From: Paracoccaceae bacterium
Lineage (GTDB): Bacteria; Pseudomonadota; Alphaproteobacteria; Rhodobacterales; Rhodobacteraceae
Assembly (NCBI GenBank): GCA_022448925.1
Contig: JAKVCP010000019.1
Location: 1-49,113 of the forward strand
Length of the DNA stretch: 49,113 bases
Direction: 5' to 3'
Shown here: piece after piece, positions 26,749-34,290 of the stretch
Numbering within the stretch: position 1 is the first letter of the stretch
Layout: each line of letters begins with the position of its first letter
Translations under genes and position numbers: made by a program
Notes under the pieces: model-generated
Seen by the model: only the letters and a program-made list of their open reading frames with translations
Databases searched by the model: none
What the model was told of the DNA's origin: nothing

Positions 26749-27044
26749 CTACTCATTACGCTCCCGCAAAGTGTGCCCCCAATGCGTTCGGAAAATGGGG
26801 CGCCTTTGAACACGAGTGTTTCATTTTCACCCAAGGTGCGCCACTTTCATGACACAGAATACAATTTTTGCCCTTTTTCTGCCACATGAATTATTGGTTT
26901 TTTCGGCAACACACTGTTTCCAAATCTAGCTTTACGCCACATTTTTGCCATATTTAGCAATAGTTTACCCTGAATCCTGAGTTGGCGTGCGACGCCAAAC
27001 CGAATTTCGGCCAAACGTCGCCACTTAACAGGGTCCCTTTCGGG
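26749..27044. other. AT-rich 296-nt intergenic region upstream of wzz-like gene
   Basis: Clearly richer in A/T than its surroundings, with repeated T-runs (26860-26950), as expected for a regulated promoter or a site bound by silencing proteins. It holds an inverted repeat, TTGGCGT-GCG-ACGCCAA, at 26982-26998 and a smaller CCGAA-T-TTCGG at 27000-27010. They lie just after the end of the SGNH-like lipoprotein gene and 234 nt or more upstream of the wzz-like start. No T-tract follows on the minus strand, so a weak terminator or an operator are both possible. Confidence 0.5.
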
Positions 27045-28019
27045 TCAGCTTTGTGACTTCAACGACTGGCGGACGCCGGTTTTTGGATAACTGGTTACGA
27101 TTTCCCAAACGATTCGCTGCATCAGCTGTGCCGCTTCTGCCCCCGGAGACACCGCCGAATGTCCGTCGGACCGCTTTAGATCAAAGGCAAGACCCTCGGG
27201 TGATCGGTGATACAGAACCGCATAATGGGTCAGCGCGATCAGGTAGTTTCCCAAATCGTTGAGATGAATGGTATCCAGCGATCCGTCGTTCGTACGCGAA
27301 AAGAGGTCCTCGCGCGTTTGAATGGTCCCAATACCACCACGGGCTTCGACCTCTTGAATGAATCGTGCCAGCACCTGTCCTCCGGGTATGACATAGATCG
27401 GTTTGACTCCATCCCGGTAATTCATCGCGGGGCGCAACAAAGCGTTTTCCCAATAGCGTTGAGTATCGGCTTTCAGACGCGCCATCCAACCCTGCGGGTC
27501 ATCCAGACGGTGCCAGGTCTCATACAGGTAGATCCGCATGCCAGGCGCGTTGTCTCGCGCGAGGCGCGCCCATTGATGCAGGTAAAAGGGAGCATCGAAA
27601 TAGTCGATCGCGGCTTCGATCTCGACCATTTCTGTCAGGACAAAAGCCCCATAGTCGCCACTTTCCAGTGCCTCGCGTGCCTCACGGAAATGGGGATGCG
27701 CATTTTCCTGCTCAAAGCCGTTGATCGGCTCAGCCGGTTCCCAGTGCGCCTTGAGAGCCGTTCCCCACCCCAACTGAACGGCATAGTCATGACCGGCAAG
27801 TTGCGCCACCATTGACGGGATATCGCGGCCGATCAGGCTGTGGCCCAGATAATAGACTGGCAATGCCCCGGCAGGCGGTTGCAGCGGATCGGCATACAAA
27901 GCCTCTGTTTCGGCCAGGTCAAGCGGGGCCGGCGTACACCGTACCAAACCGCAGGCTGCGAGCGTCATCAAAAGCAGTCCTGAACCAAGGATTCGGCTTC
28001 GACGCAGCCGCGCCACCAT
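27045..28019 (-). CDS. predicted SGNH-hydrolase-like lipoprotein
   Basis: 324 residues from ATG 28019; a GTG at 28079 is in frame but would hide the signal. The N-terminus is a lipoprotein signal (RRSRILGSGLLLMTLAAC, lipobox LAAC). The mature part has a GDSL-like block I written GHSLI (YYLGHSLIGRDIPSM), a YLYETWHRL segment and a late DTIHLND (Asp-x2-His) suited to an SGNH catalytic triad. It is homologous by eye to the N-terminal domain of the large secreted protein at 44.5-47.5 kb (GNSLI, YEGWAEM, TISEML). Probably an esterase or deacylase acting in the periplasm on the glycan or on the PKS/NRPS product. It follows the phosphopantetheinyl transferase by 34 nt. Confidence 0.7.
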   Translation of the reverse strand: MVARLRRSRILGSGLLLMTLAACGLVRCTPAPLDLAETEALYADPLQPPAGALPVYYLGHSLIGRDIPSMVAQLAGHDYAVQLGWGTALKAHWEPAEPINGFEQENAHPHFREAREALESGDYGAFVLTEMVEIEAAIDYFDAPFYLHQWARLARDNAPGMRIYLYETWHRLDDPQGWMARLKADTQRYWENALLRPAMNYRDGVKPIYVIPGGQVLARFIQEVEARGGIGTIQTREDLFSRTNDGSLDTIHLNDLGNYLIALTHYAVLYHRSPEGLAFDLKRSDGHSAVSPGAEAAQLMQRIVWEIVTSYPKTGVRQSLKSQS

Positions 28020-28053
28020 GGCTTTTGCCGGGCTCACCACAGTGCTCGGCCTG

Positions 28054-28683
28054 TCATGATGCCCGGCCGTGGCGGGCACATAGTGTCAGGATCCAACCCT
28101 CGCCGACCCATTGAGAAAAGGGCAGGACTTTGCCTTTGGGAAACGGCCCGATGTCGCATGTAAACTGAGCGCGGCTTTCGGTGACCTCAAGAGCATCAAA
28201 CCCAAAAACCACACCGCATTCTGGATAGAGCGCTTTGAAAACGGCCTCTTTCGCCGAAAACACCCGCCTCAGATCCTGCGCAAATCTTTGGCGTTCTGTC
28301 ACAGAACACACTGTCTCGATGACGTCTTCGGGAAGTGGCAAATCGGGTTCGACATCAATCCCAAGCGACGTGACCGTTTCGGACTTTGAGACCACCGCAA
28401 GGCAGTGCCCCTCCGCGTGGCTGATACTGCCATGCAATCCCGGAGGCCACTGTGGCGCCCGATCGGGACCCATTGGCACCGGGACATCGGGAAACCCAAG
28501 ACCCGCCATGGCACGGCGCGCGACGTGTCGGCCAAAGGCAAATTCGGCCCTGCGCCTTGGCACAGCGTTGGAGATAGCGCAGGCCTCAGCGGGGAACAAC
28601 TCGGGCTCGGGTCCCTTGATCTGTGTCACGGCCCAGGCGCTTTTTTCTGGCCAGATGGCCTGTTCAACCAATCGATGCAACAT
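28054..28683 (-). CDS. 4'-phosphopantetheinyl transferase (EntD/Sfp type)
   Basis: 209 residues from ATG 28683, only 4 nt after the NRPS stop. The frame is open upstream inside the NRPS gene, which I discounted. Signature blocks are GSISHAEGHCLAVV, LGIDVEPDLPLPEDVIETV and FSAKEAVFKALYP, which hold the Mg2+/CoA-binding Asp, Glu and Lys of EntD-like enzymes. It converts apo carrier domains to the holo form by adding phosphopantetheine from CoA. The obvious clients are the PCP of the adjacent NRPS and the ACP of the PKS. Its tight linkage indicates that the assembly line is functional and self-contained. Confidence 0.92.
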   Translation of the reverse strand: MLHRLVEQAIWPEKSAWAVTQIKGPEPELFPAEACAISNAVPRRRAEFAFGRHVARRAMAGLGFPDVPVPMGPDRAPQWPPGLHGSISHAEGHCLAVVSKSETVTSLGIDVEPDLPLPEDVIETVCSVTERQRFAQDLRRVFSAKEAVFKALYPECGVVFGFDALEVTESRAQFTCDIGPFPKGKVLPFSQWVGEGWILTLCARHGRAS

Positions 28684-28687
28684 CTTG

Positions 28688-31600
28688 TCAGGCCCTGCGT
28701 TTTGCGCGCATCGCGCGCCGCCGCGCGATGGCTTGTGCACGGGTTTGCGCACGATCATTGGCTTTCGGAGCAGCGCTGGGCTGCTCTGGTTCAGGGGTGA
28801 TCATACCGGCAATCCGGGCTGTCAGGTCGCCAAGCACCGGGAACTGGAAAATATCGGTGATCGACAGTGCCTGCGCACCCAACTCTTGCCTCAAGGCCCG
28901 GTGGCATTGCACGGCCAGCAACGAATGCCCCCCAAGGTCGAAAAAGCTGTCGTTTGCAGTGATGTCCTGAACACCCAGTGTCCGGCGCCAGATTGTTGCG
29001 ATACGTGATTGCAGGTCACTGGCTGCGGCCGATTTCGCACGTGGCGCGACAGCCGCCAGGGGCATTGGTTTTTGTGTCACGACGACCGGTGCAGGCAATG
29101 CAGTTCTGTCGACCTTCTTGTTCGGCGTCAGCGGAAAGCTGTTCAGTCGCATGAACTTGCCGGGCACCATGAACGAAGGAAGATCCTGACCCATTGCGTC
29201 GCGCAGCTGCGCGGCATCCAGAACGGCGGGGCCTGTGTAGTATCCCACAAGACGCATATCACCCGGGGTATCTTCCCGCGCTGAGACAACGGCCTGGGTG
29301 ACCCCGGCTTGCGCTTCAAGTACGGCCTCTATCTCTCCGAGTTCGATCCGGTACCCCCGCAACTTGATCTGGTGATCAACGCGACCGATGAAATCCATGC
29401 GGCCATCGGCACGGCGCCGAACCAGATCCCCGGTGCGATACATCCGGCCCGGATGGAACGGATTTTGAACAAAGCGGTCTGCGGTCAGATCAGGACGGTT
29501 CCAATATCCACGAGCCACACCCGCGCCGCCAATCCAAAGCTCTCCGGGGATGCCCACAGGAACAGGTTGGTGGGCATCGTCCAGCACGTACATGCATTGG
29601 TTTGCAAGTGGGCGCCCGATGTTGACGATCCCTTCTGACGTTGCAACGTCTTCGGTCGAAGACCAGATCGTCGTTTCCGTCGGACCGTACATATTCAGGA
29701 TCCGGGCATCTGAAATATCAGAGAATTCCTGGATCAAGGCACCCGGCAAAGGCTCCCCGCCGAGCATCAGGTGCTCCACAGTACCAAGGGCCATCCGGGC
29801 CTCATCGTTCAATGCGATCATCCGCGCCATCGAAGGGGTGCATTGCAGATGCGTGACCTCGTGCCGGATCAGCTGTGCTGCAATCGAATAGTCATCCGCT
29901 GCGGGTTCACAGGTTTGATTGGCGCCAGCAACAACCCGTGCCAGCAGATGCAGACCGGCGAGCACCGTGTCGACCTCAATTCCGTAGTCGATCAGGCAGG
30001 CGATCTCGGTCACGCCGATGCGTTTCAGGTCTTCGGTCCGTGTCAAGGCGTCCTCGACGGTGCCAAACAGTCCGCTGTCATTGAAGTAGCGCTCAAAGGC
30101 GAAATCAAGGATGCCCTCAAGCTCGGCCTCGGACAAGGATCCCAGATCAAGCTCAAACGGGTTCTTGACACCATCGGGTTTCTTGAACGCGGGAAACGCC
30201 CAGGCATATTGTTTGATCAGCCCGGCCGCCGAGCGCAGGTAGTCCTTCATCGGCTCGCGCGCGATTTCGCGGGCCTCGTCGCGACTGTCTGCCAGGCAGG
30301 TATGCAACATCAGCGTCACTGTGAAGTCGGCCGGGTCATGTCCTGCGGCGCGCAGAGCTTCGTGATAAAGGCGGATCTTGCCGCCGACCTCTTCAATCGA
30401 CTGCCCCAGAAGATGGGTCAGCACATTGGCGCCCAGTGCGCCAGCATCTTTCCAGGTCTGAGGGTTGCCCGCCGTCGTGACCCAGATCGGCAAATCCCGC
30501 GACACCGGCCGCGGCTGTGTAACCACTTCGTGGACCTCCCCGTCCTTGCGGGGGAAGCCGACGGCCTCGCCTCGCCAAAGCCGACGGACGGTGTCGATGT
30601 CGCGCAACAGCGCCGCCTTGTTTTCAGGCGGTGTGTTTTCCGGGCGCAGGATGAAATCGTCAGGCTGCCAGCCGCTCGCAAAGGCGATGCCCGCGCGGCC
30701 GTCAGTCAGGTTGTCGATCACGGCCCATTCTTCCGCAACCCGGGCCGGATGGTGCAGCGGCGCGACACAAGAGCCCGCGCGCACACCGATGTTCTTTGTA
30801 ACACTGGCCACCGCAGCGCCGGTGACCGAAGGATTCGGGTAGGGTCCACCAAAGGCATGAAAGTGCCGTTCGGGTGTCCAGACAGCGCAAAAGCCGTTGT
30901 CATCGGCAAACTTTGCCCCTTCAAGCAGAAGACGGTATTTGTCACGCCCGGTGCCGCCGTCGTTGCCCCAGTAGTAGATCGAGAAATCCATCGCCTGCCG
31001 CGATCGCACCGGCCCGTTCGAGATCAGCCCCCGATCGTCGTCATTGGACAGCACGACCTTGAACCCCCGCGCTGTCGCGTAAAACAGCTCAAGCACCGAA
31101 ATATCGAAACTCAGGCTGGTAACCGCCAGCCAGGTGCCCGCTGGGTCATGTGCAACACGCTGATCCATGCCTGCGTAAAAATTGGCCACGTTGCGGTGCT
31201 CGATCATCACTCCCTTGGGTTTTCCTGTCGAACCGCTGGTGTAGATCAGATAGGCGAGGTCACCGGGTTCGCTGGTGTCAGCGAGGTTCGCGTCAGAGGC
31301 GGCGTCGATCCGGCAATCGTCATCCAGCATCAGGACTTGGGCCTCATGATCTGGCAGCGTGACACCAGATTGTGTGACAAGGATAGCTGCACCGCTGTCA
31401 GCGACGAAATGTTCCAGCCGGTCGGACGGGTAGCCGGGATCCATCGGAAGGTACGCACCGCCCGCCTTGAGTATCGCCAAAGCGCCCACCACCATATCGA
31501 CAGAGCGACGGGTACAGAGTCCCACGATCATGTCCGGTTTCACACCCATCCCTTGCAGAACATGTGCAGCGCGATTGGCACGCGCATTCAGCTGGGCATA

Positions 31601-33262
31601 GGTCAGCCGCTGATCTTCAAAGACCAACGCTGTGGCATTTGGTGTTGCCGCCACCTGGGCCTCAAAGGCGCGGTGCATGGTCACGTCCGACACTTGATCA
31701 TTTGCAGTGGTGTTGAAGCCCTCCAGCACGAGGCTGCGTTCAACGTCGGACAGTCGGGGCAGATCGTCGATCGCGACATCGCCGGGTTGACTGGCCAGCA
31801 TGGCCAGACGGTCGATCAACAGATCTGCAAGCGCAGGGTCGATCCGCCCGGTGTCAATGTAGACCTTGTTCGACTCTCCCAACTCGACTGTCAGCGCCGA
31901 TCCAACAACAGGACCTGCGCCAAGGCTTACGGCAAGATCGGGTGCCATTGGCCGGTTCTGGCCAGGGTCTCGCAAGTGCAGATCCAGGGCAAACCCGGAT
32001 TTGGCAGTCAGCATGGCAAGCTCTGTTTCAAGCCTGGTGGCAACGGCGTCCAATGTGCCTGTTGCCGCAATCCGCAGGGGAACCCATGCGGCCACTTGAC
32101 CAGTTGCTTCCAGCGCCTGCAAAGCGGCATGGCGCAAGGCAATGTCACAGGGGCCCTCGACCAGGTGGCTGGTCCATGCAACGATGTGCTCCAGGCCAAT
32201 GTCCGGCATGGCGCGGGTTTCAAAGGGGCTGTCAGTGCCGGAATCGGCGGAATCAACATTGTCGCGAACACCGGGCAGAGCGGCGCGATCGTAATCGGCC
32301 ATGCGGGCACGCCAAAATCCGTCGGCGCGGAACACCGGTTCCAAGAGGGTGTCCAGGTCGCCTTGACCTGCATCGAGGCGCATGTCCGGATCAAACAGCT
32401 CGTCCGCGGCGATCTTGGCCCCGGATAAATCGCGCAGGTCTGTCAGGTGAAGCCCGGTGTCGGCCATCGCAACGGTGACGCCATCCGCTCCAATGTCGAG
32501 CAAACTGCCCGGCGTGCCATCGCAGTCCCTGGGCTGCGCACCCCCGACCGCATACAAAGTGCCCCCGACCGAGATCTTAGGCAGGCAAAGTGGGTTCCAG
32601 TATGTGCCATGGTCCAGCGCGCGGATCATGCGTGCACCCTGTGCGGCCGTCATCGAGCCATCAAGAAGCCCCCCTCCCGCAGGCCGGTCGGTTCGCGCAT
32701 GATAGGTGCGCTGCTCTGGGTCTTGGCGCCTCCGGTCAGGTGTGTCTGCTTCAAGCGCAGTCAAAAGGTCGCCGAAGCTATCAATGGCCGCTTCATAGCA
32801 CTTGGTGTTCAAGGTCAGCGCGGTGTCTGCAGCCGTGATCGCAAAGCTGCGTTGGACAAGGATGTCACCAGTATCCACGCCATCTTCGATCATGTGCCAT
32901 GTGATCCCATGCTGCTGATCACCCTCGATCAGGGCCCAGACCGGGGCATTCAGTCCGGCGTGCCGTGGCAAGGGACCATCGTGGAAGTTCACGGCCCCCT
33001 TGGTCGCCATCTTCAGCACCGCCTGAGGGATGACGGACAGGTTGGCGATGCTCAGAAGCCAGTCGAACCTGATGCCACGCAGATGATCGACAAGCCCTGC
33101 ACCGGGCGAAAAGACCGCCACCCCCTTGCCCCGAGCCCACTCGGCCACTGCCGGGTTACGTGTAACCACCGCGGATATCTGGTGCCCGCGTGACAACATC
33201 CTCTCACTGCATTCGACAAGCAGAGACTCATTCCCCATGACAACGCTGGTAAACTGGCTCAT
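28688..33262 (-). CDS. NRPS: formyltransferase - condensation remnant - A domain interrupted by luciferase-like monooxygenase - PCP
   Basis: 1524 residues. 1-~300: methionyl-tRNA-formyltransferase-like domain with N92-x-H94 (VNFHDGPLPR) and D130 (GVDTGDIL). ~350-500: shrunken condensation-like segment with no HHxxxDG. ~525-1390: adenylation domain (A3 YTSGSTGKPKG at 674-684, A5 NMYGPTET at 1190-1197, NKKVDR near 1381). Between FDIS (~719) and the A4/A5 part, residues ~755-1105 are a complete FMN luciferase-like monooxygenase of the MupA/Atu3671 type (FSIYYWGNDGGTGRDKY, VWTPERHFHAFGG). PCP at ~1415-1490, Ser1447 in LGGHSLLA. There is no thioesterase. A likely loading module for the PKS. It is coupled to the upstream GT2 gene (ATGA). 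Confidence 0.9.
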   Translation of the reverse strand: MSQFTSVVMGNESLLVECSERMLSRGHQISAVVTRNPAVAEWARGKGVAVFSPGAGLVDHLRGIRFDWLLSIANLSVIPQAVLKMATKGAVNFHDGPLPRHAGLNAPVWALIEGDQQHGITWHMIEDGVDTGDILVQRSFAITAADTALTLNTKCYEAAIDSFGDLLTALEADTPDRRRQDPEQRTYHARTDRPAGGGLLDGSMTAAQGARMIRALDHGTYWNPLCLPKISVGGTLYAVGGAQPRDCDGTPGSLLDIGADGVTVAMADTGLHLTDLRDLSGAKIAADELFDPDMRLDAGQGDLDTLLEPVFRADGFWRARMADYDRAALPGVRDNVDSADSGTDSPFETRAMPDIGLEHIVAWTSHLVEGPCDIALRHAALQALEATGQVAAWVPLRIAATGTLDAVATRLETELAMLTAKSGFALDLHLRDPGQNRPMAPDLAVSLGAGPVVGSALTVELGESNKVYIDTGRIDPALADLLIDRLAMLASQPGDVAIDDLPRLSDVERSLVLEGFNTTANDQVSDVTMHRAFEAQVAATPNATALVFEDQRLTYAQLNARANRAAHVLQGMGVKPDMIVGLCTRRSVDMVVGALAILKAGGAYLPMDPGYPSDRLEHFVADSGAAILVTQSGVTLPDHEAQVLMLDDDCRIDAASDANLADTSEPGDLAYLIYTSGSTGKPKGVMIEHRNVANFYAGMDQRVAHDPAGTWLAVTSLSFDISVLELFYATARGFKVVLSNDDDRGLISNGPVRSRQAMDFSIYYWGNDGGTGRDKYRLLLEGAKFADDNGFCAVWTPERHFHAFGGPYPNPSVTGAAVASVTKNIGVRAGSCVAPLHHPARVAEEWAVIDNLTDGRAGIAFASGWQPDDFILRPENTPPENKAALLRDIDTVRRLWRGEAVGFPRKDGEVHEVVTQPRPVSRDLPIWVTTAGNPQTWKDAGALGANVLTHLLGQSIEEVGGKIRLYHEALRAAGHDPADFTVTLMLHTCLADSRDEAREIAREPMKDYLRSAAGLIKQYAWAFPAFKKPDGVKNPFELDLGSLSEAELEGILDFAFERYFNDSGLFGTVEDALTRTEDLKRIGVTEIACLIDYGIEVDTVLAGLHLLARVVAGANQTCEPAADDYSIAAQLIRHEVTHLQCTPSMARMIALNDEARMALGTVEHLMLGGEPLPGALIQEFSDISDARILNMYGPTETTIWSSTEDVATSEGIVNIGRPLANQCMYVLDDAHQPVPVGIPGELWIGGAGVARGYWNRPDLTADRFVQNPFHPGRMYRTGDLVRRRADGRMDFIGRVDHQIKLRGYRIELGEIEAVLEAQAGVTQAVVSAREDTPGDMRLVGYYTGPAVLDAAQLRDAMGQDLPSFMVPGKFMRLNSFPLTPNKKVDRTALPAPVVVTQKPMPLAAVAPRAKSAAASDLQSRIATIWRRTLGVQDITANDSFFDLGGHSLLAVQCHRALRQELGAQALSITDIFQFPVLGDLTARIAGMITPEPEQPSAAPKANDRAQTRAQAIARRRAMRAKRRA

Positions 33263-34287
33263 ACGAGTTCCTCCGCTGAGGGGTCAGTGGCAGCCCGATG
33301 ACTGGCACTTTTGACCGCTGCCGACTTTTCCGGCAGAGGCCGAAAAACCGCAGTTGCATCGTGCCAAAACAGCTTGCGCAAAAAACCCGGCGCCTCCGCA
33401 CGGGGTTTTTTCTGAATCGCGCGACGCATGCGCCACAAAAGCCCACCCGCCACATGCATCGTTGTCGCTGCGCAGGCGTAGGCACGCCCATGGTTCTTGC
33501 AAAAGTAATGCCAACGGCTGTCAAACCAATAGTCCGGCACTTGTTTCCAGGTCTTCATCCCAGTCGAGGCCGATCCGATGTGGGTGACTTGGCTGTTGCG
33601 CACATAATGGGTTTCATGCCCGGCGCGCGCAGCACGCAGGCACAGATCTGTTTCTTCGAAATACAGAAAGAACGTCTCATCAAAGAGGCCGATTTGCTCT
33701 AGCACCGAGCGGCGCATCATCATCGAAGCCCCGGCCAGCCACGCAACCGGCTGCGTTGCCTCTGGCACCCCAAGGGGGACCACCTTGCTGCGCAGCAGCC
33801 GCGAGATCGGTCCAAAGCGCGCCGCGCCCTCAAGCTCGGACCAGAGCGAGGGGAAGCGGAATGCGGTGACATGGGCATCCCCATCGGGGCCATGAATGTA
33901 GCTGCCGGCGAAACCGGCCTCTGGGTGCGCGTCCAAATGGTCCAGAAGATGCCTGATCGACCCGGCATCCGGGAAAGCATCGGAGTTCAGAATATAGACA
34001 TAGTCGGGCGTACCTCCGTCACTCAGGCCTGCGAGGATGCCAATATTGTTGCCGGCGCCAAAGCCGGCGTTCACCTCGGATTCAATCAGGCGAACGGGTC
34101 GTGTTTTTGCCCAATCTGCCCGATCCAATGCATCGCGGATGGCCTCAACAGAGCCATCGTCCGAGCGATTGTCCACGATGACCAGCTCTGCATCAAGGCC
34201 CGCCATCTCGCGCATTGCGGCCTCTGCTGACTTCAGGGTCATGGCCGGGGTCTGGTAGTTCAGGATCACAGTCAACAGGCGTGACAT
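33259..34287 (-). CDS. GT2-family glycosyltransferase inside the PKS/NRPS operon
   Basis: 342 residues. GT-A fold with LTVILNYQTPAMTLKSAEAA, IVDNRSDDGSVEAI, YVYILNSDAFPD (NSD in place of DxD) and ETFFLYFEETDLCLRAARAG, which is the rhamnosyltransferase-like (WbbL) pattern. Its start lies 3 nt after the PKS stop and its stop overlaps the NRPS start, so PKS, GT2 and NRPS are translated as a block. This placement suggests it glycosylates the PKS/NRPS product or links it to a glycan. No signal peptide; a few hydrophobic residues near the C-terminus. The sugar is unknown. Confidence 0.9.
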   Translation of the reverse strand: MSRLLTVILNYQTPAMTLKSAEAAMREMAGLDAELVIVDNRSDDGSVEAIRDALDRADWAKTRPVRLIESEVNAGFGAGNNIGILAGLSDGGTPDYVYILNSDAFPDAGSIRHLLDHLDAHPEAGFAGSYIHGPDGDAHVTAFRFPSLWSELEGAARFGPISRLLRSKVVPLGVPEATQPVAWLAGASMMMRRSVLEQIGLFDETFFLYFEETDLCLRAARAGHETHYVRNSQVTHIGSASTGMKTWKQVPDYWFDSRWHYFCKNHGRAYACAATTMHVAGGLLWRMRRAIQKKPRAEAPGFLRKLFWHDATAVFRPLPEKSAAVKSASHRAATDPSAEELV

Positions 34288-34290
34288 TGT

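Noticed and set aside
29771-32428. 885-codon open frame antisense to the NRPS
   Set aside because: Mirror frame of a strongly coding gene with consistent NRPS motifs on the other strand; its translation has no domain character.
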